This document shows positions 1-6,608 of a stretch of DNA of 14,667 nucleotides, one piece after another. Positions within the stretch are counted from its first letter, which is position 1. Every line of letters starts with the position of its first letter. The stretch is from Candidatus Bathyarchaeota archaeon (GTDB lineage Archaea > Thermoproteota > Bathyarchaeia > TCS64): NCBI GenBank assembly GCA_014730055.1, contig WJIV01000135.1, positions 1 through 14,667 on the forward strand, in the 5' to 3' direction. Under the pieces are notes generated by a model, which was not told where the DNA came from, searched no databases, and saw only the letters and a program-made list of their open reading frames with translations. Both the position numbers and the translations under genes were made by a program.

Positions 1-152
1 ACTTTCTTATTATCCATGTCAGTATAGGGTATGAGGCCTAGGCGGTTCAGTTTAATCTCCTCTTCCACTAGATTACAACCCATGTTATAGAGTAGCATTT
101 TACCCACCTCCTTCAGGAAAGCATGCTTAGGAGATTCCCCCACTGCGTACAC
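1..152 (-). CDS. Partial N-terminal fragment, possibly MmcB-like
   Basis: The minus-strand frame is open from an in-frame stop at 179-177 to the left edge, so only the N-terminal part is present. It reads like protein: GESPKHAFLKEVGKMLLYNM, then GCNLVEEEIKLNRLGL. This H-x-x-L-K ... G-C-x-x-V-x-x-E pattern recalls MmcB-type proteins with a PD-(D/E)XK nuclease-like fold, but that is only a resemblance. The start is uncertain. ATG at 98 has a strong Shine-Dalgarno, AAGGAGGT (113-106), yet the protein-like pattern extends upstream of it to GTG codons at 143 and 152, so the longer form is given. TATA-like TTATA strings lie at about 177-183 and 157-162. It follows the AEC permease on the same strand by about 95 bases. 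Confidence 0.45.
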   Translation of the reverse strand, partial: MYAVGESPKHAFLKEVGKMLLYNMGCNLVEEEIKLNRLGLIPYTDMDNKK

Positions 153-246
153 CTTCGTATAAGAAGTGCTCTCGCTCTATAAGAAGAAGGTATGAAACAA
201 TATGGGGGAGATCAGTAAAAATAGAATCCATAATTTTTCCAAATTA

Positions 247-1227
247 TTATGCTATCAATTCAAGGATAATAGAAAGAGCAGGTATAACAAATATCAATAA
301 AGCGGTTGTAAGGAACCATGCAGCATTAGCAAGGTCCACATCCAGATCATACAAAGTCGGTGGAACAAGAGCAGTGAATGCTACCGGCATTGAGGCCAAG
401 ACTACCGATACCTTGAGAGGCAGTCCGCTGTCGACTTTTTCTAAACCCAGCTGGTTTGCCAGCAAGTAAACTCCTATTGGTACCAGTATGAACTTGATAA
501 TGGCAATAACGCCCGCTTCCACTAGGTATCTCATTATCCTATCAAAATGAATTGCCATACCTATAGAAGATAGCAGTAGCAGAGTCCCAACCGGGATTAG
601 TATGCTGTTGAGGCTCGAGTATAAAGCTGGTCTCTGAAACCCTAAAATGTTCAGTAATAAACCTCCCATCATGCTTGACAAGGCCACTATAACGTATCTG
701 TCAGTTAGCACGTTTATGACCCTCTCAATAAAGCCCTCGTCTTCAGATAGGATACCACTCATAGATTTAGCAATGGGAAATCCTATGCTGTAGTATATTA
801 CTCCCTCAAAGATCTTGTAAAAAGGGACCATTGCGAAACCTCTCTCACCCAATAATATGAAAGTAACCAAGGAACCTATGGAACCTATGTTAGTAAAGCT
901 TCCACAGATTATGAAAACACCTGTCTGCTCTCTACTAAGGTTTAATATTTTACCTGCAATATAGCCTAAAAGACCTCCCAGCGTAATGGCGAAGATCCCT
1001 ATAAATGGGAGGGATATTATCCTTAGATCACTTAAATCGAGAGACCATATGGCACCTAGGAAAGCAACAGGATTGACATATAGAAGCGCCATCGACTGAA
1101 GCCTCTTACGGAGCCTCAGAAGATCGATCTGCGGCATATTGTATTTCTCATGCAGCGATCGAAAAATGTATCCTGCTAGTAGACCCGCTGCAATTAGACC
1201 GAGTGATAAGAGAGTATCTCTCAACAC
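247..1227 (-). CDS. AEC-family permease (auxin efflux carrier-like)
   Basis: This is a 326-residue, almost wholly hydrophobic membrane protein with about ten predicted helices in two halves separated by a polar loop (about residues 155-180). The size and the layout fit the AEC (auxin efflux carrier, PF03547) family. A small-residue stretch near residue 110 (GSFTNIGSIGS) resembles the polar break in a membrane helix of these transporters. Family members export or import organic anions such as malate; the substrate here cannot be told. The start is GTG at 1227, with AGGT about nine bases upstream and a TTG as the next codon. It lies 21 bases after the peptidase C26 gene, so the two are probably one transcript, and the permease may move a substrate or product of that hydrolase. 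BASS-type transporters are a less likely alternative. Confidence 0.8.
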   Translation of the reverse strand: MLRDTLLSLGLIAAGLLAGYIFRSLHEKYNMPQIDLLRLRKRLQSMALLYVNPVAFLGAIWSLDLSDLRIISLPFIGIFAITLGGLLGYIAGKILNLSREQTGVFIICGSFTNIGSIGSLVTFILLGERGFAMVPFYKIFEGVIYYSIGFPIAKSMSGILSEDEGFIERVINVLTDRYVIVALSSMMGGLLLNILGFQRPALYSSLNSILIPVGTLLLLSSIGMAIHFDRIMRYLVEAGVIAIIKFILVPIGVYLLANQLGLEKVDSGLPLKVSVVLASMPVAFTALVPPTLYDLDVDLANAAWFLTTALLIFVIPALSIILELIA

Positions 1228-1248
1228 CGAGTTAACCTATCCCTTGAA

Positions 1249-1941
1249 TTATTTGCTAGATTCTTCTATCATAGCCTTAAAAAGCTTATTCATCTCGTTA
1301 TCCATATGCTCCGGATGCCATTGAACAGCAAATACATATGATTTTCCTTCCACCTCAAAGGCCTCAACTACATCATCACTAGCCCAGCCGGTTGGAACAA
1401 CTTCTTCACCAGGTTCTTTTACTGCCTGGTGGTGAAAGCTATTTGTGATAATTTTTTCCTTACCAAATATCTTCCTAATCTTGGAACCCTCTCTAAGCCA
1501 GACAGTGTGAGTTCCATAACTCGCTGGAGCTTCCTGTCTGTGCTTCACGGGACTTTTTACCTGAGAGTCTGTATCTTGAATTAGCGTTCCACCTAATGCA
1601 ACATTGAGAACCTGAGCCCCTCTGCAAATGGCAAATATTGGTTTATTTACTTCCAAGGCCTGCTTTACTAGTTTAATCTCGTATTCATCTCTTAGAGGGC
1701 TGATTGATCCTTGTTTTGGAGTTGGCTGCTCTCCGTATAACATTGGGTCGAGGTCAGGACCACCAGAGATTATGAGCCCGTCAATTAATGATATGTGCTG
1801 TTCGATATCTATTTCTTCGTGAGGAGGGAGTATAACTGGGGTTCCCCCGTTTCTCTGAACTGCCTTAACGTAAGCATCAGGCAGATTCATCCAATTCTTC
1901 TCTCGATCATGTCTTGATGTTATACCGATAATTGGTCTCAT
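1249..1941 (-). CDS. Peptidase C26 / gamma-glutamyl-GABA hydrolase-like amidotransferase
   Basis: This 230-residue protein is a class-I glutamine amidotransferase fold of the PuuD / peptidase C26 type, which hydrolyses gamma-glutamyl amide bonds. Visible landmarks are SGGPDLDPMLYGE (59-71, oxyanion region), FAICRGAQ (103-110) with nucleophile Cys106, NSFHHQAV (167-174), and VQWHPE (206-211), which supplies His209 and Glu211 of the triad. The length matches the family (about 230-250). No synthetase or ammonia-channel partner is adjacent, so a free-standing hydrolase of a gamma-glutamyl compound is the best reading; the exact substrate is unknown. ATG at 1941 begins directly with the usual RPIIGIT strand. 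A TTTAAAAAATAT box is centred about 26 bases upstream, so the mRNA probably has little or no leader. The AEC permease follows 21 bases downstream. Confidence 0.9.
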   Translation of the reverse strand: MRPIIGITSRHDREKNWMNLPDAYVKAVQRNGGTPVILPPHEEIDIEQHISLIDGLIISGGPDLDPMLYGEQPTPKQGSISPLRDEYEIKLVKQALEVNKPIFAICRGAQVLNVALGGTLIQDTDSQVKSPVKHRQEAPASYGTHTVWLREGSKIRKIFGKEKIITNSFHHQAVKEPGEEVVPTGWASDDVVEAFEVEGKSYVFAVQWHPEHMDNEMNKLFKAMIEESSK

Positions 1942-1961
1942 GTCAATTCAACTGGAGATAA

Positions 1962-1973
1962 TATTTTTTAAAC
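1962..1973 (-). promoter_or_regulatory. TATA-box for the C26-AEC unit
   Basis: On the minus strand this reads TTTAAAAAATA, preceded by a G/T-rich stretch. Its centre is about 26 bases from the ATG at 1941, the usual archaeal TATA-to-start-site distance, which predicts a leaderless or nearly leaderless transcript. It is one half of a divergent promoter region (1942-2048) shared with the GNAT gene. Confidence 0.5.
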
Positions 1974-2014
1974 ATATCACTAAAGGTCAGTTAGTTTTCC
2001 CAATTTTTAGTAAG

Positions 2015-2026
2015 AAATAAAATATA
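2015..2026 (+). promoter_or_regulatory. TATA-box for the GNAT gene at 2049
   Basis: AATAAAATATAC lies about 27 bases before the ATG at 2049. No Shine-Dalgarno lies between, which fits a leaderless mRNA and supports ATG 2049 over the TTG three bases earlier. Confidence 0.5.
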
Positions 2027-2048
2027 CTCTAAATATCTACTATCTTTG

Positions 2049-2504
2049 ATGGAGATTCTAGACTTTCATCCAGACCATGGAAAATCACTATACGCTATTG
2101 CAAATGATGTATTCAAGGATGAGATTCAGAGAGGTATGACGTCCTTTGATGAGGATTATTTCAAACGAAGAGCCGAGAGACCTGGTACACATATATGGGT
2201 TGGCGTCTTTGGTGGTAAAGCTATAGGATTTATAGTTCTTACTGAGGGCGGAGAAGAGGTGCCCTCGCAGATACATCTACTAGCTGTAGATCGTAGGTAT
2301 AGAGGAAGAGGATTTGGAAAGATGCTGATGAGAAGAGCTCTGGACTACTGGATAGGTCTGTTACCTCTAAAAATAAAGCTGGGAACTCGTCCGTGGAATA
2401 AAGATATGAGGAAGATATGTGTTGATCTCGGCTTTGTGCCTGAAGCATACTTAAAGATGGAGTATTTAGGAGAAGACTTGGTACAGTATGCTCTCTTCAA
2501 GTAA
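2049..2504 (+). CDS. GNAT-family N-acetyltransferase
   Basis: This acetyltransferase of about 151 residues has the GNAT fold. The acetyl-CoA pyrophosphate loop is visible as VDRRYRGRGFGKML (about 80-93), preceded by the beta-strand IHLLAV and followed by a helix. The segment LGTRPWNKDMRKICVDLGF (about 126-144) is the usual C-terminal strand-helix with the 'xxLGF' end. By family, it moves an acetyl group from acetyl-CoA to an amine on a small molecule or protein N-terminus; the acceptor cannot be predicted. A TTG codon at 2046 is in frame, but ATG at 2049 sits where the promoter predicts a leaderless start. The gene is transcribed away from the C26 gene and is followed by a T-run at 2549. Confidence 0.85.
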   Translation: MEILDFHPDHGKSLYAIANDVFKDEIQRGMTSFDEDYFKRRAERPGTHIWVGVFGGKAIGFIVLTEGGEEVPSQIHLLAVDRRYRGRGFGKMLMRRALDYWIGLLPLKIKLGTRPWNKDMRKICVDLGFVPEAYLKMEYLGEDLVQYALFK

Positions 2505-2548
2505 TTCTAGATATAGCCTTAGTAAATGATTAAATATCCTGTAATCGG

Positions 2549-2554
2549 TTTTTT
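2549..2554 (+). terminator. T-run terminator after the GNAT gene
   Basis: Six T residues (in CGGTTTTTTCTT) lie 45 bases beyond the stop codon. Archaeal RNA polymerase commonly stops at such U-tracts without a hairpin. Confidence 0.4.
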
Positions 2555-2622
2555 CTTAGGGCAATCTTTGCCGTTATTTATTAGCGGCAACTGCCTCTCG
2601 ATGAACTTGGAGAGTATCTAAT

Positions 2623-2904
2623 ATGAAGTATCTTGTTACCTGGAGAATAAAGGAGCCATTTGAAGAGAACTATAAGAAGACCATGGAGATAGAGGATGAG
2701 AGAGTTAAGAAGGGGGAAGCATGGGGAGATAAGATGATCTTCCCAATTCACACTTTCATGTCCGAGAACAAGGCGTTCATGATAGTTGAGACCGATGACC
2801 CTATGGATCTTGCGAAATGGACAACGAGCTATCTCACAGTGCTTGATTACGTAATAGAACCCATAACTGATTTCAGGGAAATCCAGAAACTCTTTCCCAA
2901 ATAA
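2623..2904 (+). CDS. Small DUF3303-like protein
   Basis: This soluble 93-residue protein starts MKYLVTWRIKEPF and carries an FMIVETDDPMDLAKW segment (about 51-65) followed by VLDYVIEPI (about 73-81). The order (N-terminal strand, helix, strand with E-[TA]-D-D-P, helix ending in W, final strand with hydrophobic-x-P) matches DUF3303-type proteins with a ferredoxin-like alpha/beta fold. Their biochemical role is not established. A GGAG sits 10 bases before the ATG at 2623, and a TATA-like TTATTTATTA lies at 2574-2583 inside a small inverted repeat. A T-run starts at once after the stop codon, so it is probably a single-gene transcript. Confidence 0.65.
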   Translation: MKYLVTWRIKEPFEENYKKTMEIEDERVKKGEAWGDKMIFPIHTFMSENKAFMIVETDDPMDLAKWTTSYLTVLDYVIEPITDFREIQKLFPK

Positions 2905-2910
2905 TTTTTT
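2905..2910 (+). terminator. T-run directly after the DUF3303-like gene
   Basis: Six T residues begin at the base after the TAA stop, typical of an archaeal U-tract terminator. The AATACTT that follows could also serve as part of the next gene's promoter. Confidence 0.4.
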
Positions 2911-2950
2911 AATACTTAGACTTATCTACAAGTTTCATAATTGTTTAACT

Positions 2951-3238
2951 ATGGATCAGATCTGTCCTTATTGTAAAAAAGTAATCGCTGAAGAGGAAAA
3001 GACTTGTCCTCATTGCGGGAACTCATTAGAATCTAAGGGCTTGTTTATCCATAAGAAAAATGATTCGACTCTCTATGGACTAGGTGTTATTCTTCTGATC
3101 GCTTTTTTCTACTTAAGAGGAATTATAAAATTAACAGGTATAATAGAGGGTCTGTTTTTGGTTGTCTGGATCGTAGGTTTCGCTATCTACGTCATTCATC
3201 TTCATAAGGGTACATGGGGCATCCCATGGCTTCACTAA
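2951..3238 (+). CDS. Zinc-ribbon membrane protein
   Basis: This 95-residue protein has an N-terminal zinc ribbon with two knuckles, CPYC (Cys5, Cys8) and CPHCG (Cys19, Cys22). A short charged linker leads to two hydrophobic helices at about 41-56 and 63-82. The layout (double-zinc-knuckle ribbon plus membrane anchor) is common in archaeal and bacterial proteins of unknown function; the ribbon probably faces the cytoplasm and binds a protein partner rather than catalysing a reaction. It is a complete gene: the ATG at 2951 begins just ahead of the ribbon and a T-run follows 43 bases after the stop. It lies between the DUF3303-like gene and the radical SAM gene on the same strand, but each has its own likely promoter, so a functional link is not shown. 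Confidence 0.7.
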   Translation: MDQICPYCKKVIAEEEKTCPHCGNSLESKGLFIHKKNDSTLYGLGVILLIAFFYLRGIIKLTGIIEGLFLVVWIVGFAIYVIHLHKGTWGIPWLH

Positions 3239-3280
3239 CGTGTGTGACAAGCTACACTGCGAATCGCTGTCGTTAAAATA

Positions 3281-3287
3281 TTTTTTT
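3281..3287 (+). terminator. T-run terminator after the zinc-ribbon gene
   Basis: Seven T residues follow TTAAAATA 43 bases after the stop codon, giving a plausible U-tract end ahead of the radical SAM promoter. Confidence 0.4.
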
Positions 3288-3311
3288 CGAAATACTAGCT
3301 ACTTTGCAGAG

Positions 3312-3321
3312 GGTTTAAACC
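3312..3321 (+). promoter_or_regulatory. TATA-box of the radical SAM gene (palindromic)
   Basis: GGTTTAAACC is a perfect 10-base palindrome with a TTTAAA core. It is centred about 38 bases ahead of the ATG at 3355, so transcription would start near 3342 with a short leader that carries GGTGG as a possible ribosome site. Confidence 0.45.
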
Positions 3322-3354
3322 GGTCCGAATAACTCTGTTCTGGTCGGTGGTATC

Positions 3355-4572
3355 ATGACCATTCGCTCGCTAATTGACCAGCTTAAGACGAGTATAATTC
3401 AGCCTGGTAAAAGTAGTGGTAGTATCAGACGTGTCCCGTACATGGTTGTATGGAATTTTACCAACATGTGCAACCTCAGATGTAAGCACTGTTATCAGGA
3501 CGCTAAAGATAAGGGAACGCCTGACGAATTGACACTAGAGGAGAAATTAGAATTTGTAGAGGTCATGCACAGGACAGGCGTCAAAGTTCCGGTCATCTCA
3601 GGCGGGGAGCCCTTGATTCACCCTGATTTCTTTCCCGTCCTTGATATGATGGTTGAGAAGGGTATGCATGTTGCGGTGGCGAGTAACGCGACCATGATAA
3701 CACCCAAGTTTGCTCGAAAACTAAAGGAACATGGGCTTGCTTATATAGAGATTAGTCTAGATAGCGTTAACCCTGAGAAACACGATGAGTTCAGGGGGGC
3801 CAAGGGTTGTTGGGACAGGACAGTGAATGGGATAAATAATTGCATTGAATCAGGAATATTCACAGCAGTGGCTACGGTTTTCACTAAAAATACTTTAGAT
3901 GAGGTTGATGCCATGGTGGATTTCGCCTCCGAACTAGGTGCAAATCGCTTCATTCACTTCAACTTTGTTCCAACGGGACGAGCACCTGGAATAGTAGAAC
4001 AGGATCTGAGTCCCGAGGAACGTGAATACGTTCTAAGCAGGCTCTTCAAGAAAAGGAGGACTGCCGGCTTGGAGGTTCTCAGCACTGCCCCTCAGTATGG
4101 ACGAGCTTGCCTGGAGGGGGCACTTGGCGATAGGCTTGACAAAGATTTGCTTTACGTGGAGACAAAAGCTCAGAAACAACAGCAGTTCTATGTTCAGTCG
4201 CCGACCCACTATGATATGTTAAGGGATAATAGATCAGAAGTACCACTTGAGAGCCTCCAGGGGTGTGGTGCTGGGCGTCAGTTTTGCTGTATTCAACCTA
4301 ATGGTGATGTAACACCGTGTATGTTCATCCCTTCATGGGTCGAGGGTAGTATACGCGATGAGTCCTTCCAGGTTATTTGGGAACGATTCGGGGAGATCCC
4401 CTGCTTCACTGATCGAAACTCTCTTGAAGATGAATGCGGTTCTTGCCAGTTCAGATATCTCTGCGGAGGTTGCAGAGCTAGAGCCATAAACTATATTGGT
4501 AATCCTTTGGCCGCTGACACGGGCTGTATCAAGAATAAAGATAAGTGGCTTAAAGAACAGGGCAAGATTTAG
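3355..4572 (+). CDS. Radical SAM / SPASM domain enzyme
   Basis: This 405-residue enzyme has a radical SAM core with the CNLRCKHC cluster motif (Cys39, Cys43, Cys46), binding a [4Fe-4S] cluster that cleaves S-adenosylmethionine, and the SGGEPLIHPD motif (about 82-91). The C-terminal SPASM domain carries Cys304, Cys311/312, Cys322, then C361-x2-C364-x5-C370-x2-C373 and Cys391, enough for two auxiliary clusters. By family it could modify a peptide (PqqE-like), mature a cofactor or enzyme, or act in haem synthesis (AhbC/AhbD/NirJ-like). The VVWNFTNMCNLRC start resembles the AhbC/NirJ group, but no haem genes are nearby and no small precursor peptide lies just upstream, so the substrate is open. 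ATG at 3355 has GGTGG five bases before it. Its TAG stop overlaps the stop of the convergent LuxE-like gene. Confidence 0.85.
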   Translation: MTIRSLIDQLKTSIIQPGKSSGSIRRVPYMVVWNFTNMCNLRCKHCYQDAKDKGTPDELTLEEKLEFVEVMHRTGVKVPVISGGEPLIHPDFFPVLDMMVEKGMHVAVASNATMITPKFARKLKEHGLAYIEISLDSVNPEKHDEFRGAKGCWDRTVNGINNCIESGIFTAVATVFTKNTLDEVDAMVDFASELGANRFIHFNFVPTGRAPGIVEQDLSPEEREYVLSRLFKKRRTAGLEVLSTAPQYGRACLEGALGDRLDKDLLYVETKAQKQQQFYVQSPTHYDMLRDNRSEVPLESLQGCGAGRQFCCIQPNGDVTPCMFIPSWVEGSIRDESFQVIWERFGEIPCFTDRNSLEDECGSCQFRYLCGGCRARAINYIGNPLAADTGCIKNKDKWLKEQGKI

Positions 4573-6035
4573 TTATCTCTATCTATGAGCATCATTGGCA
4601 TTCTACTTCGATCAGGTGTACATACGAGGTCGTGGAGAAGTTCCGGTGTCTGTTCATCCATCAATCTTCTCATCTCCTCAGCACATCCCCTGATCTCCTC
4701 TCCTGAGGCTCTGCTGACCTCGGGTTCCAGAACCGGTCCTGTTCTTCCACAGGCTGGGCACTGCTCGTGCAGTGTTACAATATCTCCGGTTACTACTGCA
4801 CCTGGGTAGCTATTTGCCAAAGTGTCTATGAATGCGAATCTCCCCGTCTCACCATATTCTAGAGGCTGATAGTTCTGGTCAAAAGTTATGGGGTATACAA
4901 CTGTTGGTGGAATGTGAAGGTAGTGCCCCTCTGGGCAATGGATGGCGTGCCAATTACTCTCAACCATGGTATATAGGTCCACGTTCAATTCTTGGGGTAT
5001 CCCAAGTATTTCCTCAACTTTTTCCCTGAATTTTTCCAGGGGAATTTTCTCCTCTTGGTGGGTCTTCCATCCTCCCCCCGTTATTACTGCTCCCTTATCT
5101 CCAAAATCGAAGGTTTTTCCCTCTCCCTCCAACCTCGATATCAGAGCCTGAAGGATGAAGGGGGCTTCGGCGATGAATACCTTATCACCGTTCTCATCTC
5201 TTTTTTCCAGCCACTCAATTATTCTAGGTATCATACTGTGTGTGGTGTTAATGAGTTTCATCACAGTCGCCATAAGCCTCTCAGAGAAGCCCCTCGTATC
5301 CCCTAGACTCAGCCTTACTATCTGGGTTGTAATATCCCTGTCAAAGGCGTACTGGACATCTCTGTAGACATGATCCATAAGGCTGACCACTTTTCCAACC
5401 CACATGTTGGTTCTTGAGGGATTAGGCCCAAGAAGGAATGCGTATGCCTCTGGGTCGTACCAGTCTCCGAGTATCTCGCTTATGCCCATCTTTCCGAGAC
5501 AGTACTGGCTCCGGTTAAAAGTTAACTTGTCCTTAGGTATAAAGCTGAACCTTCCGCTTGTACCGCTGCTGTATGCAGCTAGGAGGTCTATCTCACCGTA
5601 GGCATCGATGACATCATCAAGAGTTGGGTTACTTTCTGTTATCTTCGGCTCCTTTATCTCTCCCAAGGTAATTTGGGATATCCATCTATTGAATTCAGGG
5701 CCCTCAAGGTAGGTCTTGTAGAATCTATGGCTGACAACCGGTATCTTGATTAGATCTTCTTTGGTTTTTAGCTGGTCTGGTTTGAAATCAAACTCATTAC
5801 AATAGACATGGTACCAGTCACTATTTTTAAACCAATGATCTACACTAAATTTTAAAGCCTTAAACAAGAACGTCTCAGCCTTGTCCTTCTTAATACTGAA
5901 CAGCTCTTCTACGCCGTACAGAGCGTCATCCACGGGTGTCCACTTTTCTCTAGTTGGGATATATCCTGCCTTTTCTAGCATAGCGACTGCTTGGTTTCCC
6001 ATATCTGTCACTGCCATATTGAGTGATCCATTCAT
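4569..6035 (-). CDS. LuxE-like acyl-protein synthetase
   Basis: This 488-residue protein belongs to the LuxE / acyl-protein synthetase family (PF04443), related to adenylate-forming ligases. Visible motifs are YSSGTSG (155-161, nucleotide-binding loop), the LuxE hallmark TGGGWK (319-324), a YTMVES segment (355-360), a TGD adenylation motif (416-418) and a CPACG knuckle (426-430). In luminous bacteria LuxE activates a fatty acid with ATP and passes the acyl group to LuxC for reduction; other relatives activate carboxylic acids in cell-surface or natural-product pathways. No LuxC-type reductase is present here. The protein is longer than LuxE (about 370). The start is ATG at 6035, 15 bases after the methyltransferase gene on the same strand; Met7 (ATG at 6017) is an alternative. 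The substrate is unknown. Confidence 0.8.
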   Translation of the reverse strand: MNGSLNMAVTDMGNQAVAMLEKAGYIPTREKWTPVDDALYGVEELFSIKKDKAETFLFKALKFSVDHWFKNSDWYHVYCNEFDFKPDQLKTKEDLIKIPVVSHRFYKTYLEGPEFNRWISQITLGEIKEPKITESNPTLDDVIDAYGEIDLLAAYSSGTSGRFSFIPKDKLTFNRSQYCLGKMGISEILGDWYDPEAYAFLLGPNPSRTNMWVGKVVSLMDHVYRDVQYAFDRDITTQIVRLSLGDTRGFSERLMATVMKLINTTHSMIPRIIEWLEKRDENGDKVFIAEAPFILQALISRLEGEGKTFDFGDKGAVITGGGWKTHQEEKIPLEKFREKVEEILGIPQELNVDLYTMVESNWHAIHCPEGHYLHIPPTVVYPITFDQNYQPLEYGETGRFAFIDTLANSYPGAVVTGDIVTLHEQCPACGRTGPVLEPEVSRASGEEIRGCAEEMRRLMDEQTPELLHDLVCTPDRSRMPMMLIDRDN

Positions 6036-6050
6036 AAAAATGATACTTAA

Positions 6051-6560
6051 TCAATAGATATATGGTATCAAACGGTTAGTATCTTCCATGTACTGCCTGT
6101 AATTCTCCCCGAATTCCTCTATTAGCATCCTCTCCTCAATATCCATCCTGAAGTGCAGAAACAATGTTCCCAGAGACATTACAATAAACCCGTAGCCGCT
6201 CGATAAAGCAATGGCACTCCCGTGGTTTCTTAGTACCTCCCCAAGATAAAGTGGGTGGCGAATATGCTTGTATATGCCATTAGTAACCAGTTCGTGATCT
6301 TCTAATATTTTGAGACGTGAACTCTCCATTACTCCTAGACCAGCTTTCCTCAATGCCAATCTACTCAGCAATCTAAGGATGCCCCCTGATATAGCTAGCA
6401 ATATCCCTATTAAGGTTAAAATGTTGAGCCTTAATAGAAGGTCTTGTATCTTCCAAAAGTCATAAATTGATACAGCGAAACCGGCTATTGCAGATAGGAG
6501 ATATCCTACCGCTGGCCAGTCACTTCGAAGACCTAGAATAATCTTTTCCCGATCATCCAT
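6051..6560 (-). CDS. ICMT/PEMT-type membrane methyltransferase
   Basis: This 169-residue membrane protein has about four hydrophobic segments and the isoprenylcysteine carboxyl methyltransferase / phospholipid N-methyltransferase signature: NGIYKHIRHPLYLGE (94-108, with the Arg-His-Pro motif), then IEERMLIEEFGENYRQY (141-157) followed by LIP near the end. These bind S-adenosylmethionine at the membrane surface. The family methylates lipids, prenylated cysteines or other membrane-embedded acceptors; archaeal acceptors are mostly unknown. The gene directly precedes the LuxE-like gene (15-base gap), so the two are probably cotranscribed and may act on the same acyl or lipid compound. A TATA box 25 bases ahead of ATG 6560 predicts a leaderless mRNA. 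Confidence 0.82.
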   Translation of the reverse strand: MDDREKIILGLRSDWPAVGYLLSAIAGFAVSIYDFWKIQDLLLRLNILTLIGILLAISGGILRLLSRLALRKAGLGVMESSRLKILEDHELVTNGIYKHIRHPLYLGEVLRNHGSAIALSSGYGFIVMSLGTLFLHFRMDIEERMLIEEFGENYRQYMEDTNRLIPYIY

Positions 6561-6582
6561 AGGAGAGAGTTTACCAACTTTC

Positions 6583-6590
6583 TATAAAAA
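6583..6590 (-). promoter_or_regulatory. TATA-box for the ICMT-LuxE unit
   Basis: The minus strand reads TTTTTATAGAAA around here, centred about 25 bases from the ATG at 6560. This predicts a transcript starting at or next to the start codon. It lies in the 48-base gap after the M55 peptidase gene, so the methyltransferase and LuxE-like genes need not depend on the peptidase promoter. Confidence 0.45.
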
Positions 6591-6608
6591 TGAATTTAAA
6601 ATAAAGGA

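Noticed and set aside
2046..2048. TTG start one codon ahead of the GNAT ATG
   Set aside because: It adds one residue only; promoter spacing and codon preference favour ATG 2049.
3239..3354. Possible precursor peptide gene for the radical SAM enzyme
   Set aside because: The gap holds a T-run, a TATA box and a ribosome site, but no credible small ORF.
4585..5601. Several plus-strand ORFs opposite the LuxE-like gene
   Set aside because: They lie wholly inside a gene with clear family motifs, have low-complexity Ser/Pro/Leu translations and show no motif of their own.
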